DNA from: Prorocentrum cordatum
Taxonomy: Eukaryota; Sar; Dinophyceae; Prorocentrales; Prorocentraceae
Assembly: GCA_963575745.1 (NCBI GenBank)
Contig: CAUYUJ010019948.1
Span: 608,918 to 672,917 of the forward strand
DNA: 64,000 nt
Direction: 5' to 3'
The position numbers and the translations under genes were made by a program. Shown here piece after piece: positions 33,973 through 43,110 of the stretch. A model generated the notes under the pieces. It did not search any database. It was not told the DNA's origin and saw only the letters and a list, made by a program, of their open reading frames with translations. Within the stretch, counting starts at the first letter, position 1. Every line of letters begins with the position of its first letter.

Positions 33973-35897
33973 TCACCCCTGCTCCTGCTCTTTGTTGCCC
34001 TTGGGGCCCTTCTTTGGGCGCGCCAGGACGCGCTCCTCGCGCGCCTTCCGGCGCTCCTTCATCACAGAGTATCCCTTCGAAAGCTCACTGGCGATCCACT
34101 CAGCGAGCGCGGGCATGATACAAAGGTTACCTCGCACAAGGTCCGTGCCTCGCGCGAGGTGGGTGTCGAAGCGATCGCCACTTCCCCCCGCGATCTTGCC
34201 CCGGTGGCGCTCCTCGGCCACCTGGAGCTCACGGGCGGCCAGTTCGGCCGAAGCAACATTCGGCAAGTTGAGCTGGTCATAGCACGCGAGAGTCTCTAAA
34301 AACCTGCATGCACATTCGTGCGAGTCGACATGGGGATCACCTGGCTGAAGTTTGCAATCTGCTCGCCATCTATTGTGGCGCCCGAGAGGTGTGCACCCGT
34401 TTGACACAATAAACCTGCAGACCCATAAACAAGTTCTAGCACCCCGCACGGGCCAGTCATCCCACGCATCCTCCGTGAAGAGCGACACTGCGTCTCTGAA
34501 CTCCCGAAAATGACCGCACGTAGCATCGTGCAGCACTGGGCGCGTCCGAGCGTCGCCATGAGCGCCGACGGCCGGGGGGGGCGCAGCTGCCGCGGCAGGA
34601 AGAGGCGGAAGAGCTCCGAGCGCCGCTGCGGCGGCCGGCGCGACAGGGCCTCCTGCCCCCGCGGCCTGAGCGGGAGGGGCAGCGGGCCCGGGCGCAGGGC
34701 CGAGGGCAGCAGCGAGACGAGCGAGGCCCCCTCCAGGGGCGGGGACAGCCCCGTCCGCGGCGGCGCCCCCTCCAGGGGCGCCGGCCGCGGGCAAGAGGGC
34801 GGGCGGAGGTGCAGCGGCTGGCGCAGCGCCGCCGGCGGGGCCGCCTGCCCGCGGGGGGCCCGCAGCGCCAGCAGCAGCAACGCCAGGGGCGCCAGCCGCT
34901 GGACCCCCCCCCGCGGCGGGCGGGACAACCGCAGCGGCAGCTCCCCCTGCGGGTGCGCCGGCCACGGGCGCCCCGCCCACCAGGGGGTGGACGACGCCCG
35001 CCGGGGGCTCCAGCCCCATTCGGCGGTGGCACTGTACGCGCGCCAGGGTGAGCTCGGCGACCGTCGGCAGCACGCGGAAACGGTGGTCGGCGGCGTGCGG
35101 ACCAGCCTGCGCCGCGATCGAGTCGGGGCCGGGGGGCCTGACCCAGTCGAGCACATCCCCGCCGCGCAGCAGCTCCTCCTCGCACTCATCGTGGCCTGGG
35201 GTCATGACGCCCACGCCCGCGAGGTAAGTGAGCGGAGTGCCGACGCAGCGCCGCACATGCCAGAGCTCTGGCCCAGCAACGTTGCACCGCATGGCGAAGA
35301 ACTCCCCCTCCACAAGGCCGAGGGGGTGGCCACCAGCGGCTGCCGCCGCCATCGCTGCGCACGCGCAGCCCGTCGGGCGCGAGCGGCCGCCGAGGGGGCC
35401 CGGGCCAGCTCTGCGAGGTCGAGGGCCTCGACCGCCGGCGTGGGCTCCGCGAGCTGCTGCGTCGCCTTCGAGCCAGCCCGGGCAGCCGACTTCCTCCTGG
35501 CGCACCGCCCGGCGCCAGTGCCCGGCGCGAGGCGCTCGAGCTGCAAGCCGATGAGGATGCCCGTGCCCAGGGCCCCGGCGAGCAGCCCAGCCTGCTCCAG
35601 CGCCGGCGGGCGCTCGTGGATCACCTCCTTGAAGCTGGTGGGCTCCACTGGAGGACAGTCGCAATGCACCGCTGGCGCGCAGTCCAGGCAGCCCTGCCGA
35701 CTATGGGCCAGGAGAAGGAGGCTGTTGGAGACCCCTCTGGCGAGTTCGGGAAGGACCTCGCGCGCCGCCTGCCGAAAGAAGTGCGTAGGCCGTGGCCTGC
35801 TTGAGCCTTGAGAATTCCGGAGCACAGTTCGAGTGCGGCCAGATCTGTCACTACTTGGCTTAAAGTTGTGAAAACACCCATATGTATATATATACAT
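33973..35897 (-). pseudogene. ORF1 (Gag-like) of DIRS-like element
   Basis: The main frame is 33973-35664; its first ~120 codons are out of phase, and the likely true N-terminus is in the frame 35202-35897 (short hydrophobic segment LLAGALGTGILIGLQL near 35560), so a frameshift lies near 35340. A conserved-looking block follows (EFFAMRCNVAGPELWHVRRC, then LPTVAELTLARVQCHRRM), then a ~130-residue Ala/Pro/Gly linker and a C-terminal block (REFRDAVSLFTEDAWDDWPV, RWRADCKLQPGD, LETLACYDQLNLPNVASAE, SVMKERRKAREE). I infer a nucleocapsid-like role from its position before RT. No zinc knuckle is visible. Confidence 0.6.
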
Positions 35898-36054
35898 ATA
35901 GATATTGTTGCTGTTGGTTTTCTCTCTCTCTCTCTCTCTGTCTCTCTTTCTCTCTTTCTCTCTTTCTCTCTCTCTCTCTTTCTCGCTCGTTTGTGTTGTT
36001 TCTCTTTCTCTCTCTCTCTCTCTCTCACTCTCTCTCCCTCTCTCTTTATTTGTT

Positions 36055-36119
<65 letters not shown>

Positions 36120-36120
36120 G
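35881..36120 (+). promoter_or_regulatory. (CT)n tract ending in AG before the giant LINE
   Basis: TA tract at 35881-35900, then about 200 bp of TC-rich microsatellite ending CTCTCTCTAG at 36120. A long polypyrimidine tract ending in AG is the form of a 3' splice acceptor. With no upstream exon in view it could be a spliced-leader trans-splice site about 150 bp before the first ATG at 36272. This is inference; it may only be a microsatellite. Confidence 0.4.
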
Positions 36121-36271
36121 CCTCGGCTCGAGAGTGCTCTGCACTCAGACCGCAGACACGACGCGAAGCGCCCCGCCTCGGAGCCAGACTCCCAGGCCTC
36201 GCGAGACCGGAGGGGTCCCAGCAGGACCCTACTGATTCGCGTCACCTCTCCGCACCAGAGTGCCCGCAGCA

Positions 36272-37855
36272 ATGGCCCCCAAGAAGCCGGAGCGCCGTCA
36301 CTCTTCAAAGCAGCCTCCGAGCTCCCGTCCCACGCGCCCTGCTGCTGAAGGGCCCCTCCTTCAACGCAAGCAGGACTGCATCGCAGCGTTCAGGCAAGCG
36401 GGGTCTGACCGCCCCACGGCCGCCTATAACGGGCTAGCCGAACTGAACGCGGACGAGCTCCAGGCAAAGTACGACATGCACAAGTCCAACACGAAGAAGC
36501 TTGGCAGCGCCCTTATCCGCATGTGCGCCGCCAACCAGATCAGCTACACGCTCGACCACTACCAGCGCAGCAAGCCTAAGCGCACTGGCGGTGACACATC
36601 GCACCCACCATCGGGCTCCGCACGTCTTCAGGCTGCGGACACCCAATTCATTGCCTTGGACCCTGCCTTTTGGAAGGTCCCTGTTCTTGCCGAACCCACC
36701 TCGCCTGACGACGGCAAGACGTGCAAGCCCAGCATCAGCCTCCACGACTTCGAGAGTGGCGAACGGCTGCTGCAACACCACCTCGGGCAGGGCAAGCGAG
36801 CCACGGGCCAGCTCGCGATTGCTGTCATGGGCCCGAAAAACGACAACTACGTCGGTACCGAGCTCGCCGTCCCCGTCCTGAAGCGCCACCCCAAGGCGCC
36901 CAAAGTGGTCCACACGCACGTCCCCGTGATCGTGTACCAGCTGGGCACCAAGGAGGTCGCCTGCACGGAAAAGGTAGCCGTCGCCACCATCGACCCTGCC
37001 GACCACGTCTGCTGGATTCGGGCGACCATACACGAGACCGAGGCCATTGCCGCAGTCCCCTCCATGCACCAGGCCTTCGAGGACCAGTTCTCGGGAGGTG
37101 CCCCCGTGAACGGTGGTCCACGCGCCAAGGGCCCTTTTCGAGGCGACTCCGCTCCACAGGACAAGGCGCGCCAAAAGCACAAGGAGTCCAAGAAAGACGC
37201 TCGCCGCCAGGAGCTCGATAGCCAGCTCCAGGACACCTTCAAGGCCCTCTTCCACGGCAACTTTAAAGCCGTCACCATCCTCGAACCCTGCAAAAGCCTA
37301 GGCAGGTTTGGATCGGGCGTCGGAAAGAGGTCCCTGGCTGCCACCTTCGGCGTCAGTCTCCAAGCGGTCGACAAGGTCCTGGCGGGATCAGGGCAACTCG
37401 GTGCCACCTACGACCTCAGCAACGTAGGTGCAGACGAGCCCACCGCCGACAAGTATCAGACCGTGTGGTTCCCTGAGGACCAGCCCATCACGATGGCAGA
37501 CGCGTTCCAGAAGTCGGTGGAGCTCAAGGCCCTGGGAGTCGTCAGGCACGGCAAGTCAGGCCTGCTGGGGATCCGTGTTCCGCGGGGGTCTGACGTCGCC
37601 AAGGCCGCCGCTGTCAGCATCCGCGGCTGCGAGGCCACCCTCGCCAAGACGCGCTACCGCATCACTGGCATTGCGTCGCGCCGCGCCACGCTGACCCAGC
37701 TCGCCAAGACTCTCACGGGCCCGTCCGTCAAATGGGACTGTGAGGTCTACCACACCGCCTGGGACCCAGCCACTGCGGGCCAGTTTGCCCTAGTGCGCGC
37801 CCATCGGCCCCCACTCACCTATACGGTGCAGGTCGCGGGGTGCTCCATCCCGTGA
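36272..37855 (+). CDS. Giant LINE ORF1, N-terminal part
   Basis: Open frame of about 527 codons from the first ATG (36272); an in-frame GTG lies 4 codons upstream. It is basic at the N-terminus (MAPKKPERRHSSKQPP), and a helical segment follows at about residues 30-95. A Lys/Arg-rich stretch (DKARQKHKESKKDARRQE) lies near residue 300. The C-terminal ~170 residues (KALGVVRHGKSGLLGIRVP, RYRITGIASRRATLTQLAKT) have the alternating strand/helix look of an RRM-like ORF1 fold, but I cannot confirm it. It probably binds element RNA. Codon use is uniform and there is no internal stop. Followed at once by the first hairpin-containing segment. Confidence 0.6.
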   Translation: MAPKKPERRHSSKQPPSSRPTRPAAEGPLLQRKQDCIAAFRQAGSDRPTAAYNGLAELNADELQAKYDMHKSNTKKLGSALIRMCAANQISYTLDHYQRSKPKRTGGDTSHPPSGSARLQAADTQFIALDPAFWKVPVLAEPTSPDDGKTCKPSISLHDFESGERLLQHHLGQGKRATGQLAIAVMGPKNDNYVGTELAVPVLKRHPKAPKVVHTHVPVIVYQLGTKEVACTEKVAVATIDPADHVCWIRATIHETEAIAAVPSMHQAFEDQFSGGAPVNGGPRAKGPFRGDSAPQDKARQKHKESKKDARRQELDSQLQDTFKALFHGNFKAVTILEPCKSLGRFGSGVGKRSLAATFGVSLQAVDKVLAGSGQLGATYDLSNVGADEPTADKYQTVWFPEDQPITMADAFQKSVELKALGVVRHGKSGLLGIRVPRGSDVAKAAAVSIRGCEATLAKTRYRITGIASRRATLTQLAKTLTGPSVKWDCEVYHTAWDPATAGQFALVRAHRPPLTYTVQVAGCSIP

Positions 37856-38124
37856 GCATCGCCGAGGCCCCGCTGGCTGAGGTGGCGCCGAAGCGGGACA
37901 ACGTTACCATCGTCGCGCCTACCACCATCACAGAGCCTGCGACGCCGCCAGCCGGTGGTGGCGGCTTCAGCCCCGCCACCGGCACACTCCTCACCAAAGC
38001 GGCCCAGAGCCCCTACCTCCACGACCTCATGACTGCCACGCCCAAAGGCAAGGGCGTCGCACCGCTCCTGACCCAAGGAGGAGCCTTTAGCCAAGCGCCA
38101 CCGCTCCTCCAGCGGGAAACGTGA
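37840..38124 (+). pseudogene. Giant LINE ORF1 linker in shifted frame
   Basis: Frame +1 relative to ORF1, reading EVAPKRDNVTIVAPTTITEP then GGGGFSPATG over hairpin 1 (37951-37983). The ORF1 frame has stops at 37853 and 38069 here, so ORF1 needs two compensating shifts to continue into the coiled-coil part. Confidence 0.4.
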
Positions 38125-38842
38125 CGCCGCGCCGCCCGCAAGGCCACCCCGCGCCCCAAGCCGCAGCTCTTCTGCGCCCCCTCACGGCACGGACGGAGCC
38201 GCTGAACCGACGGCCGCCCCAGGACCAGGTGGCCACGACCCCTGGCTTGGCACGGCGGCGGCGGAAGGAGGGGGCCACACCGAAGGCGCCGCTGCCACAG
38301 CCGCCGAAGTACCAGGTGACGTCGTTGACGTCGAGATCCTCTCATCAGGCGATGAATACAGCGAGGCCTCCCACGAACTAAACACCTTCGGCGAGCGCTT
38401 CGCATCGGCCTCCAAACCGCCCGATGCTGCCACGACCCGCATCCAGCACATGGAACAGCAGCACGAGCTACTAGCCACCACGGTGGATAACATGCAGATG
38501 CAGCTTGCGGGCGTTCTCTCCTCCCAGGCCACACTCACGGAGCACGTTTCAGGGCTGGAACGGGGGCTTGCCACCGTCGTCACCCAGCAACAGACGGCAA
38601 CCGCCGACGCCGATGCACTGCGCGGCGACATCCAGACCCTCCTCGGGCACCTCACGGGAGGCACCATCCACCTGCCACAAGCGGCCACTCTGGAAGCTAA
38701 GAAGGAGGAAGCCGCAGCGGCAGCCGAGCCCGCGGCAGCCTGCAGTGCGACCGACCAGCCAGGCCAGGCCACCCCAGGGACGGGGCCCCCAGGGGCCGAC
38801 AAAGGCAAGGACAAGGGTCGGGCCACCCAGGACCCGTATTGA
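38072..38842 (+). pseudogene. Giant LINE ORF1 coiled-coil C-terminus
   Basis: Same frame as the start of ORF1. It begins basic (AKRHRSSSGKRD), passes through an Ala/Gly/Pro and acidic linker (VVDVEILSSGDEYSEAS), then a heptad-like coiled coil at 38430-38660 (RIQHMEQQHELLATTVDN, MQLAGVLSSQATLTEHVSGL). It ends in a Lys/Ala tail and a stop at 38842. Coiled coils mediate ORF1 multimerisation in many LINEs. It has an internal ATG at 38450 but no likely independent start. Confidence 0.5.
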
Positions 38843-39103
38843 AGGTGCCTCAGAGAGCCAGCCTCAGCCCTCCGAGGAAGCGCCTTCAGAGGCACCGCTC
38901 CCCTCTTTGCGTCGTATCTCTTTCTTGTTACCTCATGTCTGTTTTGGCAGCAGCACGCGCAAGCTCTCTGGTGTAGGGACACCCGTAGTCTTGCAGGGGG
39001 CGTGATTGTAGCGATGTACATGAGCATTCAGGGGTGTATGAGGACGTGTGCTGCCACGCAGCTTTCGGCTCATCGCTCGCGCCGCCCGCCAGGCCTCGCC
39101 ATC

Positions 39104-39511
39104 ATGTGGCGCCTTGCCTGCGGCCTGGCCCTCCCCTCGCTGGCTGGAGCACACCCGTCTTCTGGCGGTGCGCCCCAGCACGGAGGAGAGGCTTTCCTGC
39201 GACATGCGGAGCGTGGGACGCTCTTCTACCTTTACGATGACAGCATCTACAAATACGATCACAGCGCCATTTTGGACCCGATCGTGAACAGCACGCCGCC
39301 GCTGGTCCGTGCGGCACCGGGCCGCTGGGCGCCCCCGCGAGCGCCTGGCCTGAGCAGCACCAGGGGCCCCGCCCCACGCGCTGCCCCCCTGGGACTTCGA
39401 CGGCTACTACGACGTCTACGACGAGTTTCAGCATGTCTCCTACGAGCACGCCCTCGTCAACTACGACACATGCATCGCAGTCGACCACCGATGTTGCCGC
39501 AGCTGAGATGA
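39104..39511 (+). pseudogene. Accessory ORF a, secretory-like N-terminus
   Basis: Begins MWRLACGLALPSLAGAHPSS, a short hydrophobic N-terminus resembling a signal peptide, then GTLFYLYDDSIYKYDHSAIL. From about 39380 a different frame (DFDGYYDVYDEFQHVSYEHA) looks more protein-like, so a frameshift is likely. Function unknown. It may be the true start of the ORF2 polyprotein, or an env-like remnant. Confidence 0.35.
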
Positions 39512-40620
39512 CCCCTGCGTCCTCCGGCCACGCCTCGCACCGCATGCAAGTTCAGCTACGAGGGCTACCATCACTCAATACGACGCCTGCGGTCGACCGT
39601 CGTACAGCATATCCTCGATGGCTCCCTGTCTTCAGCTTGTCCTCGACCGTCGTGCAGCATATCCTCGACAGGGCCGCTGGCAAGGCCCAGGCACGCAGTG
39701 GCGGCTTCAGCCCCGCTGCAGTGCCCTGGCTGCCACCGCCCCCGCATGAGGCAACGCACGCCGCGCACGACCACCTGCGAGTGTTACCACCGACCACGAC
39801 GCCTGCCGCCGTACGTCGCACCGTGTGCCCTCCAGAGTGTCGCACCCCCACAGCGTGCCGACCTGACAGCTTCGACATTACTGACTGCGGTGGGTCGTGC
39901 CACGCTGGAAACCACGCCGCTGAGCCAGCGTCGCAGACGGCTCCACCGTGGCCCCCACAGACCACAGGCGCCTCGCTGCGAGCCATCTGGCTCCTCGTGC
40001 CCTACCTGTGCATCACCGTGGAGCCCAACGCGCTATGTGGGCTGCTAATTATGGCCGTGCTTAGCACCCACGCACACGGCCTGACTACCAGCAACACAGA
40101 GAGTCCCGTTTCCCCTCTGTGCGCCAGGGGCGAACCTGATGAGGACCCCGCCTTCTGGCACCTGATGAACATCCGAGCACGGCTCATCCCGTGCGCCGCG
40201 GCGTGGGCACCAGGGGAGGACCATCAGGACGTTTACTGGGCATGGCTCGAGGACTGCGTCCCGCACGTCCTGGCGACGCTCCATCTGCCACAGTACGACC
40301 ACCTTTTCCAGGAGGACTCCGTAGAGAAAAACGACGCCCTGCGCCACCGCACCGCGGTCGACATGTGCGAGGATATCTGGCACAGAGCGGGCCCCGACAG
40401 ACAGCGCACCAACCGCAACCTCACTCGTATTCAGGGCAGCCACGAGTACCCCACCCGCTACCTTGGCCTCCTTCTGGAATACCAGGGCGCTCGTGCCCAG
40501 CTCGTCGGCCCCGAGGCTTTCGCGGCACCACTGCCGCCATACCTCTCACGGGCCCACGCCTTGCTGCCAAGAGGCCTCCCTCCGCCCGACCGACGCCCTG
40601 GCGTATCTCGTGGATGCGAT
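39433..40620 (+). CDS. Accessory ORF b with hydrophobic segments
   Basis: Frame open to 40737; the last ~40 codons are probably out of phase because the next ORF takes over near 40580. The first ~150 residues are Thr/Pro/Ala-rich and include hairpin 2 as SGGFSPAA. Hydrophobic stretches at about residues 182-196 (LRAIWLLVPYLCITV) and 200-212 (LCGLLIMAVLST) could form one membrane hairpin. The C-terminal ~170 residues look globular (FWHLMNIRARLIPCAAAWAP, YWAWLEDCVPHVLATLHLPQ, RYLGLLLEYQGARAQLVGPE). No family recognised. Confidence 0.4.
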
Positions 40621-42400
40621 CTCGCACCACCCGCCAGACCTGCAGCCGCTTGTCGAGGCGGAGCTCGCCGCGGCACCGATGGAACCGCTAAACCTACCAC
40701 CGCCCGCTGGCCCCCCCGCCCAAAACGCCACGTGTGACCAGGCCGCGGCCGACGCTGAACCGCTTCTGCTCCAGCACGCAGCTGCCAGCGATATCAGCAA
40801 CATATCCCTGGACTCGTTCCACGTGTCGGACGATAGCCAGAACGACTCCATCCTCGACACGGAAACCCAGGACCCCGACGGCACGCCACCGCCAAGTGAC
40901 GCTGCCCAGCGCGACCGTGACAGCGATCCCCACACAGGGCGCTCCCGGTCGCGCAGCTGTGCGCCCAACAACTCGGCCCAGGCCGACCCCAGCGCACAGC
41001 TCAGCGACGCCGAAGGTGCCACCGCCGCCGACGAGCCAGGCCATGCCACCGCACCGCCAGCTCCCACCAGCCCGCGCAGTGGCGGCTTCAGCCCCGCTGC
41101 AGCACTGGCTGGACCTGGGCGTCTTCAGACCTCAGGTGGCAGGACCCCGTCTCGCACCCTTGTCCGCCGAGCTAACTCGACTGACTCCAACTCCAGCGCC
41201 GTCGACCACTGGCAGGCTGGCCTCGACAACGATCCCATCGAGGACGCGGACCCCGACGCCAGCGGCTCCCATGAGGCCCCGCACAGCGCAGCGGCCTCCC
41301 GACGCTGCGGCTGTCTCATCTGCCTCTTCGTGGTCACGTACGCCATCTTGGTAGCCATGCCGTACCAGGAACAGATCGACGGGTACCTGCCGACACCGAG
41401 CCGAGACCCCAGCTACCGGCAGCGACGACGCCGTGAAGCTGCGGCACCAGGCCCATCCGTGTCCACTACGCCCCGACGCACAATAGCATACGACGCCGCG
41501 ACCGCCCTGTGGGGTCTTCTCAGGTGGACCAGCGCCAAACTCAGGGACACTGTCTCGGGCGGAGCCAGCGCAGTCGGGTCTGGCCTCTGGGGCGCCCTGA
41601 AATGGGCCAGCGGCAAACTCGGAGCTATCGCCACAGGCGGAGTGGTTTGCGGTCTCCTCCTGGTCGGCGCCAAACTTCTAGCTCAAGGAGCCGTCGGACA
41701 CGTAGGAGCCCGCATCTGTGCGCGCGTCCTGGACTCATCCACGGCCCAGTGGTGCCTCCGCTGTTGCCAACCGATCAGGAGCCCGCGCGATGAGGCCCCA
41801 CACACGCTTCCGCGCACGCATCCCGACGACCCCGAGAGCCAGCACGTGCATCCCCTTCGACACCCGCTGCTACAGGAACACTACGCCGCTGCAGTAGCCG
41901 CCGCAGTCGCCGATGTCACCACCGCCACCACCGCCGCCATCGTTGAAGTCACTGCCGCGGTATCGCGAGCCTCGTCTGTCACGCCACGGTCGACCAGCCC
42001 GTCCCCGCGAGACGGCGCCACAAGCGGCGCGGCCTCTGGCAACCCGCCGACTCACGAAGCCGCCGCAGCTCAGGCCACCGACGCCGAGGCAAGTGAAGCA
42101 CGTGAGCGCACCCTCGACGGCGACGGCGTGCACGGAGCGCCCGACGACGAAGCGGATGCAAGAAACGCCCGTGGTTCCTCTTCCGACATGGACACCCAAC
42201 CACCACGACGGCGAGCACGCCACGCATCACCCGCCAGGCCCCAGGCGCCTTCAGGCCCTGGCACGCCCCACCCAGCCCTCTGGCCACCGACGCGCAACTT
42301 ACGCAGCACCATCCAGCGCGACCAGCGGTCCCCGTGCCGCCGACGAGCATCCTCACCTCCCTGTACCAGAACGGCTTTGCGCTTGGTAACAGTGGCGTGA
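40463..42400 (+). CDS. Accessory ORF c, Ser/Pro/acidic-rich with two membrane segments
   Basis: The sense frame probably joins ORF b near 40580. It is rich in Asp/Ser/Pro (ISLDSFHVSDDSQNDSILD), then hairpin 3 as SGGFSPAA (41075-41100). A strongly hydrophobic segment at about residues 281-300 (CGCLICLFVVTYAILVAMPY) is followed by two amphipathic repeats (ALWGLLRWTSAKLRDTVSGG and GLWGALKWASGKLGAIATGG), and a second hydrophobic segment lies near 388-406 (GVVCGLLLVGAKLLAQGA). The C-terminus is low complexity. Membrane segments in a LINE accessory region are unexpected. No family recognised. Confidence 0.4.
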   Translation: MASFWNTRALVPSSSAPRLSRHHCRHTSHGPTPCCQEASLRPTDALAYLVDAISHHPPDLQPLVEAELAAAPMEPLNLPPPAGPPAQNATCDQAAADAEPLLLQHAAASDISNISLDSFHVSDDSQNDSILDTETQDPDGTPPPSDAAQRDRDSDPHTGRSRSRSCAPNNSAQADPSAQLSDAEGATAADEPGHATAPPAPTSPRSGGFSPAAALAGPGRLQTSGGRTPSRTLVRRANSTDSNSSAVDHWQAGLDNDPIEDADPDASGSHEAPHSAAASRRCGCLICLFVVTYAILVAMPYQEQIDGYLPTPSRDPSYRQRRRREAAAPGPSVSTTPRRTIAYDAATALWGLLRWTSAKLRDTVSGGASAVGSGLWGALKWASGKLGAIATGGVVCGLLLVGAKLLAQGAVGHVGARICARVLDSSTAQWCLRCCQPIRSPRDEAPHTLPRTHPDDPESQHVHPLRHPLLQEHYAAAVAAAVADVTTATTAAIVEVTAAVSRASSVTPRSTSPSPRDGATSGAASGNPPTHEAAAAQATDAEASEARERTLDGDGVHGAPDDEADARNARGSSSDMDTQPPRRRARHASPARPQAPSGPGTPHPALWPPTRNLRSTIQRDQRSPCRRRASSPPCTRTALRLVTVA

Positions 42401-43110
42401 CTACGGAGGACATCGAAGACGCCCTGCGACTCTACGACCATCCTCGATTCACCCATGACCCAACGCACCAAGCGTTGGCGCCGTGGACTGACATCATGCA
42501 GAGGCCCCCGAACCGACTCATTTGGGTGCTGGAAGACTCGGGCGGGAACTCAGGCGAGACGATCTTCCCCTACCTCACGTGGGACCTCCGTGCTCCTTCC
42601 ACTGACACGCCCACGGTCTTCTGGCACGGGACCCGCGGCGACCTTGCGGCCCGTCTCGCTTTCAACGGAGGTCACCTCCTGCCGGGCCCCCGCCGTGAAG
42701 CGAAGGGCCGAACCGCCACAAATGTCGACCGCACGTACGTGGGTGTGCACCCGTCGCTGGCCGCGTGGTACGCGGTGCCGCCTCACCCGCCCCGCAGCCT
42801 CGAAGTCGACACCCTCGCCTGGGGACCCATCGCGCTCTGGATGTGCGAGGCTACCAAACCGCCGCGCGGTGAGAACTGGCACAACTTCGTGAAAGGGGAG
42901 GCTCACGGATTGCGCCTCATCTACCCACGGGTCCTGGGCCTCCTCATCCGCATGGACTGGTGTGCCCCCACCGAAGCTGCCTCCAGGTGCCGTGCCCTCC
43001 CACACACCTATGGCATGGGCGACTGTGCGCACGCCCTCCACATTGCCGGCTTCGATCACCAGACCTCCGCGAGGCGGCTGAAGCCCGCGACCAGGAAGCA
43101 AACACCTGGC
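42334..43110 (+). CDS. Accessory ORF d: ADP-ribosyltransferase-like segment
   Basis: The open frame runs to 43284, but the sense frame appears to shift near 43110. It contains a compact globular region: VFWHGTRGDLAARLAFNGGH (residues ~95-114), then RTYVGVHPSLAAWYAVPP (~134-150), then IALWMCEATKP. The pattern HGT...~35 residues...Y-x-x-x followed by a helix with a second aromatic resembles the PARP/ART fold (H of HGT/S, Y of the GxxY strand). The third catalytic residue (Glu) cannot be placed. Relationship is by eye only. An NAD-binding or degenerate ART-like domain would be novel cargo for a LINE; a fortuitous match is possible. Confidence 0.35.

Larger units (their letters stand above)
29397..35880 (-). 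mobile_element. DIRS-like tyrosine-recombinase retrotransposon
   Basis: Minus-strand element of about 6.5 kb: ORF1 (33973-35897), then RT, RNase H, tyrosine recombinase and a methyltransferase-like domain (33896-29584). There is no integrase, protease or endonuclease. The two ends carry a degenerate inverted repeat next to TATGTATATATA: GGGCGTTTACTACACT from 29398, against GGGTGTTTTCACAACT read on the minus strand from about 35879. Coding is interrupted by frameshifts near 35340, 33230, 31640 and 30700 and by a TAG at 32693-32695, so this copy is probably dead. Confidence 0.75.
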
